This document shows positions 34,008 to 45,756 of a stretch of 64,000 nucleotides of DNA, piece after piece. The position numbers were made by a program, and so were the translations under genes. The notes beneath the pieces are model-generated. The model was not told where the DNA came from and searched no databases. It saw nothing but the letters and a program-made list of their open reading frames with translations. Position 1 is the stretch's first letter. The number at the start of each line of letters is the position of its first letter. Origin of the DNA: Pohlia nutans (taxonomy: Eukaryota; Streptophyta; Bryopsida; Bryales; Mniaceae); contig CM040092.1 in NCBI GenBank assembly GCA_022496805.1, positions 16,138,113 to 16,202,112 of the forward strand, given 5' to 3'.

Positions 34008-34246
34008 AGGAGTGTGGAAGTTGTAGTTTTCATGTACAGTTCAACATTGTGCACATCTGGAGTAATATGAACCAGTCTTCGGTTGAAATCACAAAAATAT
34101 TCAGCCTTCAAATGAAATCACAAAAAACCAGCCTTCAAATGACTTCACAATAAATAAACCAGCCTTCAAATGACATCACAATCAACCAATCACAATATAG
34201 CGAAAAACTTTTGAGTGACATCACAAAAGTGATCACAAAGTGATGG
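34008..34246. repeat. Inter-element flank, second copy
   Basis: Near-copy of 25243-25463 with one extra AGCCTTCAAATGA unit. No gene. Confidence 0.7.
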
Positions 34247-34250
34247 TTAA

Positions 34251-34829
34251 CCCCTAAACGTACGTTCCAAGGTGTCCATGGAATTGATAATTTGAGAAAA
34301 AGAATCATAAACTTCATAAGCATCATAAGCATTTTAACAGCATCATAGGCATCAATATTTTGGAATTGATATACAAATGAAAGTTCTAGATTTTGAGTTT
34401 TAGATTCCATCCGTACGGTGTGATTCACTTATACTATCACCAACATTTAATTATATAATTCGAAAGTTAAAATTCAAAATTCCTTCTAAATTCGATTACA
34501 AACAAAGTTTTAATATTTTTTGAGTAACAGTTGTTGGAATGAATTTGAAATGAGATACTCATAAACGTGGTGATTCTTTGGAATTTTTGTGTTTCTTAAA
34601 TCTACGACCTCATTTTTGCAAGGCCACTTTCGAATTACAGTCAATGCAATTTTGGCTTGGTCAACGACTTGACATACTTCTACATTTGTACTTTTAGAAA
34701 AATACGTAATCAAGTATGACTAAATCCAACCGTTAGATAAGACAACAACTAGGTGAAGAATCCCCAAAAAATTGGATGACTTTCATCCAAGCATTGATGA
34801 GAACGATAGAAGGCTGTGACGTTTAGGGG
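34251..34829 (-). mobile_element. piggyBac-like MITE (PB580), 579 bp
   Basis: TTAA at 34247-34250 and 34830-34833, ends CCCCTAAACGTACG and GACGTTTAGGGG. It has the same right flank as 6383 but a different left flank. Confidence 0.87.
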
Positions 34830-34901
34830 TTAAACTCAACTCGGAGTGGTGCTTAAAGTGAGCCTGTGTATAAAGTGAGCCGCAACTTCCCGAAATCAGG
34901 C

Positions 34902-34909
34902 TATAAAAG
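34902..34909 (+). promoter_or_regulatory. TATA box of the core unit, copy C
   Basis: TATAAAAG, 120 bp before the ATG at 35022. Confidence 0.6.
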
Positions 34910-35021
34910 GGCCATTCTTCCTCATTCATCTTCATTCCGCTTGCATCGACATCGCAGGTACTCGAGCGGGAGCTGGGCCCCAAGCCCAGCGCTGTGGGGC
35001 TAATCGCCTCACCTCTCCTCC

Positions 35022-35235
35022 ATGGAGAGTAAGCAATCTGAAGGGGGCAGGACGGCCCTGTCGAATTTTCTCACGAAAATCCATACTTACACGCTCTTGC
35101 AAATGAACTTACGATGCTCTCAAGCCGTTCTTCATTGCAAGTCGCCTCAGGAAGAACCATGCGTATGTATCCATGAACCGAAGGATGCACAACACACAGC
35201 AGCTCCAAGCAAAAGCAGAAAATATTGACAAGTAA
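35022..35235 (+). pseudogene. MESK short frame, copy C
   Basis: Opens MESKQSEGGRTALSNFLTKI but a TTACG insertion after CAAATGAAC shifts the frame. The frame as it stands ends at 35228 with a different C-terminus. The copy at 49824 is identical at protein level. Confidence 0.35.
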
Positions 35236-35289
35236 GTTGGTAGACAATGCATGATCATCTGTTTCTTCAGCAGAAGATCCATGTGACTG

Positions 35290-36867
35290 CTGTAACAACC
35301 TCGATGAATGTCGATGTAGCATACTTACCGTTTACCAAGTCGAAGAGGTGATCCTTCCCTTCAAGAAATCCTCATGCTGAGACTCATTAGCCAACTTCTT
35401 GAACAAAGCCCGACTTCAAATTCGCCATTTCCTACAAAGACTAAAGATACCCGACAATCTCAGCATCCAAAACACTCTGTGCATCATGTTCTTGTTGTCC
35501 ACGATGGAGGAATACTCCTGCAAACCTCGCATGATATCGCAGAATCTCCTCGGCTTCCAGATGAATCCACGCACTCCTGCCTCCAGGGAAACTTCGCATT
35601 CACAGCAAAGCCCTCATCCACAAGCTTTGTTACAATCTCATTCACTAGAGCTTCCAAGACAATGCGGCCCAAAGCACGCTCTGCTCGATTTTCACCCACC
35701 AAGCTCTCCACGTACTTCCTGTTTCTTGTTCCAATCAAAACTCCCACATACTTTCCCCTTCTCAGAGGCTAAATGGAAGATTTGCACACTATCATCCTCC
35801 ATTTGCAGCTTCAGGATTCCATTCAAGTATGACCTAATTTCGTCCCGGGTCTTCACGGCTAGAAGTTTCGGCCCTTTCACTCCCATTAAGGTATCCACTG
35901 ATCACCATAGCGAATATAATGAATCTTGGAAAGTACTGGATCTAGGGTTAGCAGAGCGGTGTCCCGAAGCCAAGCATCAAACTCACTCAAACACACGTTG
36001 GTGAACAAAGCCCAGAGTACACCATCCTTGGAAACCCCTGTTAAGTTATGAAACCGCTCAGCACTTTTCACAAGCAGCCCTGCATTGAGAAGCTTCCAGT
36101 ACAAGTCCAGGAGCTGCTGGTCGTTCAAGGCTCGCATCAGAATCTCCGCCAACACAGAATGATCCAAATTCTTCAGTAATCCATGAGCGGTGGCAGTTAT
36201 CATCCACGTCGCGCCAGTCTACTTGCGTACTCGCTGCAAATTTGCCTGCGCGGAGATTTCCAACGGACTTCGCAAGTCTTCACCGGCTCGAAAATTAACC
36301 TCGAGACCTCCTGGATGAGCTGATCGGTGAACGGAGGCGTTCCTATGAATTTTCCATCAATGGATTCGTTGTCAAGAACAGGCTGGAATTGAAACGACCT
36401 ATTTTTCATCTCCTCGACAACTCGGTGAATTGAACTCTGGGAGAAAGACGGCGCGTCCGCCTTGCTCTTCCGCAAATTGCGATAGGCCGCTTCGTAATGT
36501 CAGGGTCGATAAACGTGGCGTATTTGCAACGGCCATTACTTTTGGAAATGTGTTTGGCCTTGCACTCTTCTGGATAGTCCTGTTGATTGAGAACCGATCA
36601 AACAGGGGTTGCAAACCTTTCAAATCGCTACACATTGAGTAATCCTAATCCTAATCCGAACCCTAATCCGAGATTACATTTAACAGTTCGCGAATTGTAG
36701 TCCATGAGGTTAGGAATCCGAACCTGTCGATGATCAAGGCTCCAGTCGGGCACCGTTGCGAGACACTTCACGCTGCTCTGATTCCTGTAAGGCTCAGTGA
36801 CTCTCGCGGTGTCCGATTTCCTACTCTTGAAAGCCAAGCCGAATCTTCTCACACTGGCTCGCAACAT
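35290..36867 (-). pseudogene. Maturase relic, copy C (most complete)
   Basis: From 36867 the minus strand opens MLRASVRRFGLAFKSRKSD, basic and acid-free for 18 residues like a mitochondrial presequence. Then follow RT0/RT1 (SSIHRVVEEMKNRSFQFQPV), RT2 (IGTPPFTDQLIQEVSRLIFE), RT3 (WMITATAHGLLKNLDHSVLA), RT4 (SKDGVLWALFTNVCLSEFDA) and RT5 (KIHYIRYGDQWI, codons 35898-35909). After these come RT6/7, the thumb and domain X. The aspartate expected in RT3 (usual D-I-K-G-F-F) is T, and YADD is YGDQ, so polymerase chemistry is lost even in the inferred ancestor. Frameshifts: near 36493, between RT2 and RT3 (about 36205), and after RT6 (extra base near 35755). Here the 57-bp unit is single. Family: group II intron maturase, possibly nMAT-like. 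Confidence 0.8.
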
Positions 36868-37516
36868 GATTCAGTTACCCTCAAGTGCAGAAACATAACA
36901 CTGTTGATGCTAAAGAAATAGGATCCCTTGTCGACGAGAAAAATCTCCACAGTCACTGGGAGCATGTAATTCACATCCTCGACCGTCGACAAGAAATAAA
37001 ATGTACAGGAAATCGTGGAGCCTGTATCACAGAAGAAGAGGTTTAGGGTTTAGGGAGCTTCAGTCTCAGAGGGTATCTGCAGTTGTGTATCAAAGCCCCC
37101 GAGTCTAAAATCGCTCTCGAACTGCCCTCTATTTTGGGCATGTGGGGTCCGACCTTAAAACTAACCCCCTTTCCTAAGGGTTTAAAATTCCAAAGAGGAA
37201 CCCCTAAAGTAATTTGAAGCAGTAGGTCCCAAATATGCACACGAAATTGCTAAAAACAAGCCCCTAGGGTGCCCATAATAGAAACTTTAGAAATGAGACC
37301 CATGGGTGAATAGTACCCTCATTTACGTCAAGGGAGAATTTAGAGTCGGGGCAACAAAGCTTCATCACTGCAATTGTACCATATGTGATGGTCCGATTTT
37401 AACAACATTGGATCGGAACTGAATTTGCACGTCAGATTTTGACAGGTCATATCATCCTACACCAATCACAAGATGGAGTGTGGTGCTATTGACAAAAATG
37501 AATTAATTTGTGTTCT
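36868..37516. repeat. Duplicated segment, near identical to 9880-10510
   Basis: Constant offset of 26988 with few substitutions. No gene. Confidence 0.85.
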
Positions 37517-37789
37517 ATGAATTTCATAAAATAATTACTTGTAAATATTTTTAATTGATTTTTGAAGCAAAAAGCAACACATTTTAGTTCAATCTTCTAT
37601 CATTTTTTTAATCAGATTTTAAAAACATTTGGTCCTAAAATTTATACTATATGATAGATACATACGTAACAATTTAGCTCCTAAATAATATCAATTTAGA
37701 AACTATTTTAAAGCCAAGTATTGTAGGGGATATGCTATTAAAACGCACTCACCTCTATTCCTAATCTTAACTTTAAGTGCACTCCCCGG
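37517..37789. mobile_element. One-ended relative of the 414-bp TIR element
   Basis: Ends in ACTTTAAGTGCACTCCCCGGG like the element at 11644 (reverse end), but the other end is missing. The paralog at 10516 reads tgtgttgacactagcaacgac without it. Confidence 0.6.
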
Positions 37790-39514
37790 GACAACGACAA
37801 CGTAAGGTATTTTTTATTTTTATTCTTTTCTTTTTGAATGGTAATGGAATATTCTATGAATATCTTGTAATATCTTTTGAGATGGCAGGTGTTGGTTGGC
37901 TTACGTGGTAACGGTGAGACCTCGTTTAAAAAAATCATACTGATAATTGTTTTTGTTATGAATAATGGAAACTTGAAAACATTCATAAACCCAAAATGAG
38001 TTGAATTATCTTTTAGAGGTTAGTAAACCATCACCTATTTAAATTTTAATGTTTGGAATTTCTTTTAAATCCACCTCCAATTTTTTTTTGGGCTTAAAGA
38101 TAGATATCATTTATGAATAAAAATGACATTGAATCAGATGAAATGTCATTTAATTGGTTTTAAAAGTGAAAGGATACTCATACTATACTTGTGACATAGA
38201 TGGAGTTGTTCTTTAACACAAAATTATAGTATTCTGAATTTATAAAAAAACCCAATTTTGCCCACTTATAAAAAGCCTAAGATTGAATCACACAAGTCGT
38301 CATCTTAGGTTCTTGAAGGATTACAAGTGGTTGGTTCTAAGTCCCTTGGAGATTACAAGTGATCGATGTATTTTAGGTTTGTTGATTGAAAATTTTTGAA
38401 AACGGATATTTGACCAAAATGGAGCCGGAGAGTGGTTACAGGACATTCCATCTTAGTTGTGTTTATTCTACTCTTTGTAAATACATTTATGTCAGTTAAA
38501 ATTTTCTATTCTTTAAGAAAAATAAAAGAAAGGTTTCATTTGTATATGAGTAAGGTGGAAGCACTTAAAACCGCCCATTTAAGCTATAGTGCCTGGATTT
38601 TTTTTAAATAATCAAATTGGGAATAAGATTTGTGAATAAAAGAAGAAATAAATTAAAAAAATTCTTTGATTAAAATGTAAGTTATATGAAATTTTGAAAG
38701 TGAAAAGTTAGTCATATTCAACTCGAGCCTTGTATTAGGTGGTGTTTTTCTAACACAAGAAGTTTCAATAAAACATATCTTAGACGCTCTAATTCCGCTC
38801 ACTTGCAAAAGTGTGTATTTGAATGACAAGTGGTTGGTTTTTAGTTCTTTGGGATTGATTGCAAGTGGTTGGATTTAAGTTTTTTGGGTGGCGGTTGCTA
38901 GGACATCTATAGGACTATAACGGGAGGTACGAAAGTTGAGTTGACTCCACCTTAATGTTGTTGGTTGGTGGAAGTAAGGTAAACCTACCCATTTTCACCT
39001 AGCATTGAATTTTACCCTCTTGTGTTGGTGGTTTATATTCTAGAACACATATGTATGACATTTGTACATGGGGACATAATTATTAAATCGATAGTAACGG
39101 GAATGTCCACCTTAAACCTAAATTTCTTGTTGCAAGCTTGATGGTTGAAACAAGTATCTACTTTCAACAAAAGGTGTGTACACAACAAATGGTTCAACTC
39201 TTAAACGTAGCACAAAATGGTTTAATTCTTATTCCGTCATCATAAATTGAATTAAATTATTGATTTTTTAATTTCCTAATATGGACTATTGGACTTGTAT
39301 CATGGTGGGAAGTAAAAGAATGACACTTGAAAATGGTTTGGATTAATCACAATCATGAGTGAAATTCTTTGGCATGGTAAAATATCTCAAATATGAAGAC
39401 CACTTTAGCTAAAATGTACGTGAGCCTTAATCACCCTTGATGATAGAAGACTTTGGATTGAGTCAAGCTTTGGAAGAAGTGCATGAAGGGACAAAAACCC
39501 TAAGTCTCTATACA
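37790..39514. repeat. Duplicated segment, parallel to 10520-12880
   Basis: Aligns with 10520-12880 after removing the 414-bp element and the truncated MITE from the latter. It has more differences than the part before 37500. No gene. Confidence 0.75.
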
Positions 39515-39518
39515 TTAA

Positions 39519-40086
39519 CCCCTAAAGGACCACAGCTATATTCCTCTCCAAACACTCCAAAGTACCCCTTCTCATAAAAAGACAAATAGTTTTTGATTTA
39601 TGACCTTTTTGACCAATCCAACTGTAGGATGTTTCAAACAACTTGAATTTATTGCCACCTAAAAAATTTCAACCGTTCAGGGTTCTTCAATAGTAAGATT
39701 ATAGGCTTCAAAGTTGGTTGCACCCTTTTTTTTGGCTTGCTGCCCCATATTTGAAACTTTCTGAAAATGCCGAAAATGCAAAGTTTGGTCTCAAATTTGG
39801 TAAAATGAATTTGGCAATTGTGTGCATGAGGGTGTTAGCTCATTATGTGAAAAAATTTAGATGCATAGCTCATTGTATGAAAATTTTCAAGAGCTGCCCG
39901 CAGTTAGGTTTTTCACCTTTGCATGATTGTATCTTTTGATTTATACATCACCTACGTACGCAAATTACCATCCCATCTTCATTACAAAGATTAGAATTAC
40001 CACAAAAAATCTCAAGAATTGAGGATCGATACTCATTCCACAGTGAGCTGATCGAATTTGGAAAATTAGCTTTGGTCCTTAAGGGG
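39519..40086 (+). mobile_element. piggyBac-like MITE, 568 bp
   Basis: Ends CCCCTAAAGGACC and GGTCCTTAAGGGG, TTAA at 39515-39518 and 40087-40090. The paralog at 12875 reads atacaTTAAgggatg, a clean empty site. A 73-codon plus frame (39718) has no recognised domain. Confidence 0.93.
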
Positions 40087-40090
40087 TTAA

Positions 40091-41150
40091 GGGATGTTGT
40101 TTGTTTCTTTTTGTTTCTTTTTGTATGTAAAATTAAGGGATTTCCAATTGTGCGCCCGTCAGCCTGGTTTTTCGAACCGTCGCAAAGCTCTCAATGACGA
40201 GGGGTCAACAATATGTGTTTTGTCGAGTTTCAACCTACGATGTGATAGTTATGGATTTTGGAGTGATTTTGTCACCATAAATTGAATTAAATTATGAAAT
40301 ATAGAATATTGGAGTTTTGATGTCATTATTAGCACTGTCGAAGAGCTCTTAACGAGTAGGGGTGCACCAAACTTCTTTTGTAAATTTTGGATATAAGGTG
40401 TAAAAGTCATGGATTCTTCATCAAATTTCGTCACCATAGATTGAATTAAAGTTATTCCAAAAAGCAAAATCAAAAGCACGGAGAACACAAAGAACGCACG
40501 GGAATACAGGGTACACACAGGAACATGAAGGACATGTGGAACGCATGACACATCAAGGCCAATGGCGCATGCCCACACTATCTATACATCAAAGAAGGCA
40601 ATCTGTTCGTTTGTTTGTTTTGTTTGTATGTAGTGTTGAGATCTCCTAGACCGAGCGCCGGCGAGCCCAATCTTGGTACCTTGAGAAAGCTCTCAATGAG
40701 GTAGGGTGCACCAAAGGGGTTTCGTCACATTTGGACGTACAATGTGAGAGTTATGGATTTTAGAGTGATTTTCATCACTAGAAATTGAATTAAATTATGG
40801 AAAATGGAATATGGGAGTTTCGGATGTCATTCTTGGAACCGTTATAAAGATCTCAACGAATAGGGGTGGACCAAAAAGTTTTGTATATTTTGGACCTACT
40901 ATGTAGAAGTCATTTTTAATCAAATTTCATCACCATAAATGAATAAATTATTCTAAAATGCAAAAGCATAGTAAAAAGCATGAAGAGTATGGGAAGTAGT
41001 GAGAGTATGAGAAATGCATGGGGAGCACGGGTAATGCATTGGGAACACGAGGAATACACATAAATACGGGAATGGAAGCAAACATAGAGCACACGGGGAA
41101 CACAAAGGACATGTGGAACATATGGGCCAACGACACAAGGCCACACCAAT
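40091..41150. repeat. Higher-order tandem array, two units
   Basis: Same family as 12885-14460 but with one unit of about 500 bp fewer. The second unit joins directly to sequence of the third unit of the other array. Confidence 0.8.
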
Positions 41151-41267
41151 TGGTTAGTGATATTCCCTAAGGATAGGTACTAATGGTTGTTATGATCAAT
41201 ACATAAAGAAAATTTGTGACTGATGACAGACATCCTTATTTTGTTAGTGTATTCATCTTTGTGATTG

Positions 41268-41560
41268 GGAAAACACTTTTCAACTCATACCCTTAAAGTT
41301 TGGCTCATATTGTGTTTCTTTGTCTTTGCTTTTCAATTTGAAATAGAGTTGTTGTCCAACTTGATGAATAGTTGTTTCTTTGTCTTTGTTTTTCATTTTA
41401 AAGGTAGAGATATTGTGCAACAAAATGAATTGTTGTTTCTTTATCTTAACTTTTCATTTTAGAAACACAGTTTTTGTCCAACTAAATGAATAGTTGTTTC
41501 TTTATCTTTGCTTTTCATTTTAGAAAAAGAGTTGTCGACCAACTATATCAATGGTTGAGT
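41268..41560. repeat. 62-bp tandem repeat, four to five units
   Basis: Same unit as 14585-14745, expanded. Confidence 0.75.
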
Positions 41561-41753
41561 TCATCTTTGTATCGACAGTTTGTGTAGGATATTAGTCATC
41601 TTCTACCTTATCTTGCTAATATATGGAAATGAGTATGTATAGTTGATTTCTTAGGCTAGCTAACGAGATTACGGTTGTGTCATACGAACTTTGGATGGTT
41701 GTGAAATTCTCAAGTGATCTTTTGAAGAACATGATGGAGGATCTATTAGTGGT

Positions 41754-42122
41754 GGGTACATTCACAGTAACACGACCCAAGGAAACTGTAACCAGTGATT
41801 AATTTAACGGATTGTTAAGCAATAATCTTATCATATGAATTGATAATGCAATATAAATTAGTAACTACATATAATAGATGTCATTATACAATATACTAAA
41901 GTATGACAATGTTTGGGAAGTTATTGGTACTCCAAAACGACTGAAATATGGTCGTAATCAGTCGTTAATAACGACTAAAATGTGCTAAAATGTTCAAAAT
42001 ATGTCGCAAAATGTCCTTAAAATTTTCTAATATCTACATAAATTGAAGATATTATTTTCTAAGCACTCATCAAGAGTCGTTATAACTGGGCGGGGTTGGG
42101 TCGTGTTATTGTGAATGTACCC
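41754..42122. mobile_element. 369-bp TIR element, 4-bp target duplication
   Basis: GGGTACATTCACA..AACACGACCCAA at the left and its inverse at the right give a 27-bp terminal inverted repeat with one mismatch. TGGT is at 41750-41753 and 42123-42126. The paralog at 14927 reads ttagtggcggccatgg, matching the empty site with one substitution. The superfamily is not clear. Confidence 0.8.
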
Positions 42123-42126
42123 TGGT

Positions 42127-42411
42127 GGCCATGGAGGTGTTGTTGAAGGTGTGGAAGGATGGGGCAAGAAAAAAGTGGAAGAATATTGGAGGCCATTAAA
42201 AAGGAGCAAAAGGCAAAGTTAGACGATACAAAGAAGTATTTAGGAGCCGGAAGCCAAGATGCGGCTAGAGGAAGAGAAGAACCGGGAGAAGGCAACAAAG
42301 AAGTGGTTAGAAGAACAGAAGAACCGGGAGCAGGCTAACAAAGAAGCAGTTATAGGGAGACAAGAATCGGGAGAAGACAACAAAGACGTGGTCATAGGAA
42401 GAGAGGTGTAA
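42127..42411 (+). pseudogene. Coiled-coil protein fragment with 16-residue repeats
   Basis: Paralog of 14920-15180. After an indel near 42245 the frame reads MRLEEEKNREKATKKW, WLEEQKNREQANKEA, then a more diverged third unit, ending at a TAA at 42409. This is a charged coiled coil with an internal repeat of about 48 bp. The 369-bp element interrupts its 5' side. Function unknown. Confidence 0.4.
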
Positions 42412-42654
42412 AATCATCATTTTCAAATGCTAATATTAGAAATATTATATTTGGAAATAATGCCTCCAACTGTGTTAAATTGTTCAAAGTGATAGTTTTA
42501 GGTATTTCTACCTTAGCAAGTTGCAACTTGAGAGTATTGATATATAATCTTTGATGAGAAGAACGTTTATGAGACACTAGTAGAAAAGAATTAGAATACA
42601 TTGTTTATTTGGAGTTTATTCAAACAATGAAGAATAGTGAAACACTAAAATCAA

Positions 42655-43330
42655 CTAGTGTGGCCCTATGCCTTTGGCCTAGGTGTTCCCCGTGATTTAG
42701 CCATATATATACGTTTTATCTTCTTTCTAGAATAATTTATCAATGATCTATTTCAATTCATGGTGATGAAATTTGATTAAAAATTCATAACTTCAACATT
42801 GTAGATACAAAAGCTATGAAGCAACTTCAATGCACCTCTACTTATTGAGAACTTTTCAATGATGCCACAAATTGACATCATAATCTCCAATATTCCATTT
42901 TTCATAACTTAATTCTCTTTATGATGGAAAAATTTGATTACAAATCCATAACCTTCACACCATAGGTCCAAAAGCTACGAAACAACTTCAATGCAGCCTG
43001 ATTTATCGAGAAATTTTTGACGATGCCAATAATGTTATGAAAAAACCGCATATTCTATTTTTCATAATTGAATTCAAATTATAATGATAAAATTCGTTTA
43101 AAAATCCATAAATTTCACATTGTATGTTCAAAAGTGTACATCCCTTCTTGTCGAGAGTTTTTCAACAATACAAAGAACGAGGTTGGCGCCCCTATGGTAT
43201 GTGAGAACTCAACTTTTTGGTCCATATTGGGCAGAAAGGTAATGCATAACGTTTATTGTCTTTTTCATAACTACGACAATTCTTTTATTAAATGGTCATA
43301 TGATCAGCCTAGAATGCTCACATGATTTGA
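42655..43330. repeat. Inverted fragment of the higher-order array
   Basis: In reverse orientation this carries the same words as 12885-14460 (for example TTCATGGTGATGAAATTTGA, ATGCACCTCTACTTATTGAGA-like). About two and a half half-units. No gene. Confidence 0.65.
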
Positions 43331-43395
43331 ATAATTCTCTACATTGGCTTGACAAAATTGGTACATACTCCTAAACCGCCATTTTTTCGTTTATA

Positions 43396-43476
43396 CTCCC
43401 TCTGTCCCAAAATGAAACCAAGTTTTCCTTCGTACTTTACAAAATAAAACATTATTTTATTTTAGAACACAGGAAG
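43396..43476. mobile_element. Stowaway-like MITE, 81 bp
   Basis: Starts CTCCCTCTGTCCCAAAATGA, the usual plant Stowaway end, and ends in TTTTAGAACACAGGAAG. It is flanked by TA at 43394-43395 and 43477-43478. Stowaway elements are Tc1/mariner-derived and typical of land plants. Confidence 0.8.
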
Positions 43477-43478
43477 TA

Positions 43479-45752
43479 AGTACCTATATGACATCCCATT
43501 TCCATATTTGAAATGTAGGTACAAGTATCACATGCCATGAATAAGCCACATTAACTTTAACATCTGATTACAGTGAGGGTTGCTTTACATGTTGGGCTGG
43601 GTGTTGATAAAAAATCTAGACCGTTCAAGAAGTTGAAATGCCATAAGTCAAGCCGGGGTGCTTTACATGTAGGACATGAGCCAAAATAGCTACTCATGAT
43701 AAAATATTCAAGAAAGGATAGGGCCTGACACGACCTGAGCTTTGAGAATTGGTACTACCAAGAATAGAAACCCAACTCTTCACCTTGGAGTCATTGTCAG
43801 ACTTGAATTCTTTATACAATTTGGAATAATTTATCATTCTAAGAATAGGGTGAAGTATTGGATGGAGTCAGAATCCAACGGTTGATCTCCACGTGGCATT
43901 TTTTCTCTACAGTTTCCTTCTTGATTTTCATTGTGGCTTCCAAAGTTGGCCCGCATGTCTTTACACATGGAAGAAATGGCCTATAATCAATTATTAAATT
44001 AATACGACGTTCAAGCCAACCTCCTAGGCTCTAAGCTATAAAAGCTGACTTTGACATGTAGAATGCTTCACTTCTTTATGGCCTTCACCCCATGTAAGCC
44101 GGCCCTCAACAAGGTTGTTGTGTGAACTATGAACTCATAATACTTCTAAATTATAATTAACGGCATTTCATTTTTAAGAGAACTGGCGCCCGTGAATTAT
44201 AATCTTTGGTTCAAATGATGGCCAACATTTGATACTAATGTAACACATAAAGAGACAATAAACACCATTGCCATACACCATGCCAAGTCAATCTTACTGC
44301 ATAAAAGACGATTAGAAAATAAACAACCACTATCAATAAAATAAATGGAATAGAATAGCAAAAGAGGGGTTAATGGTGAAGACCACTATTTATGTCTTTA
44401 TGCCATTATTCTTAGCTCGATGTTTAACACTTGTCTCCCAAAAGTGAGACGGGGCCGGCTAGTGGTTACAACTTTCTTGCCTATGATATCTCACTAACTA
44501 CACCAAACCATGTATATCATTGATCAAACAGATTCAACGGGAATCGAACTTGAACCACATAATGGTGATACATAGTCCTTCACCAACCAACTGCATAACT
44601 CATGACTTGGTGATCTTACTCCACCCCAAAATTCAAATTATACTCGACATATTCCCAACCACTGGTTTACTCGTGACTAAAGTGTCTATCCTTGATAGGG
44701 GAGAGTAGTTTTGTAACAATGACCCTTTCTCCGGTGGATAATGGGTCACTGTCATTATGAATAGACATATTATCCACTCCGGCCTTGAAAGAGGTCCGTA
44801 GTTTCATTCTATCTACAGAAAACGTGAAAGCATTCAAAGGGGTGAACGGCAGATTGTGTAAAAGCCATGAATTTGAAATCAACAAGGCCATGAGAACTTG
44901 GTGATGTGAATGCTACAAAAAAATACATCTTGTTTCTAACTCATACATGCACACTCTCAGGCACAACATGTTAATACGCTTCAGGAAGGCATGCAACTCT
45001 GGGCTTACTTCTCTTAGCAAGATACCAAACTCGACAACGTAATGCAGCCAAGTGAGCATAATAAACGGGCGTAGCCATTGAGACAACTCTGGTACAGCGC
45101 CAAAAAATGTAACATAATTTGTTCGAAAGATTTTCGAAGTCATCTGCCCTGCAACCACAACCCACCTGTCCTGTAGTGTTAGTTCACTCCAATTGCATTC
45201 TGCATGCGTTCCTGTAATTGGGAGTCCAGGGGCCCGGGGAAGGCACTGTTAAAAAATTTAGATAACCGTGAGAGAACTTTTATTCATTTAAAATAAAATT
45301 TATAAATTATTAGAAGTAATATGGGGTGTTTCAAAACCAATTTGAAAGAAAATTATGAATATTCCTTGAATATACCCTTAATACATTATAAATAGTAGAA
45401 TATTCCAATTATTTCATAGCCCCCCATTAAACACCTTATGTTCGCTCATGTATACCATAATTTTTAACTATTTGAGGTGAATAACTAAGAGTACATTAAA
45501 GAAACATTCACGGTATCTTATCCAAACACAAGGTGACATTAAGAATAACTCTAGTACAACTCATCTCTTCCTCACTCTAGTGGAAATGGGGTTAGCTTGT
45601 CTCAGCTAGGGAGTCCAACCTTTCCAACTTGGATGAACTCTCTCGCTGCAACAAGACATGTTTCCCAATGACTTAGTCTGGACTATCATCCAGCACCTTA
45701 CACGATATACCCTAAGAGCATTTTCCGATTGTCATTATATGTTCCAATTCAT
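43479..45752. other. Low-copy stretch, two exon-like minus frames
   Basis: No repeat copies are seen in the window. The minus frame 44913-45158 reads SQWLRPFIMLTWLHYVVEFG, and the minus frame 44667-44891 contains HNDSDPLSTGERVIVTKLLS. Both look protein-like but match nothing I recognise and have no clear start or splice sites. AGCTATAAAAGCTG near 44035 resembles a TATA box without a supported gene behind it. Confidence 0.35.
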
Positions 45753-45756
45753 TTAA

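Noticed and set aside
44183..44205. Possible LTR primer-binding site (GAACTGGCGCCCGTG)
   Set aside because: No CA-ending LTR precedes it, no second LTR and no gag-pol frames follow.
44450..44560. Possible SINE with tRNA-like boxes (GGCTAGTGGTTA; GTTCGATTCCC on the other strand)
   Set aside because: The A-box-like and B-box-like words are on opposite strands, and no poly-A tail or target duplication is seen.
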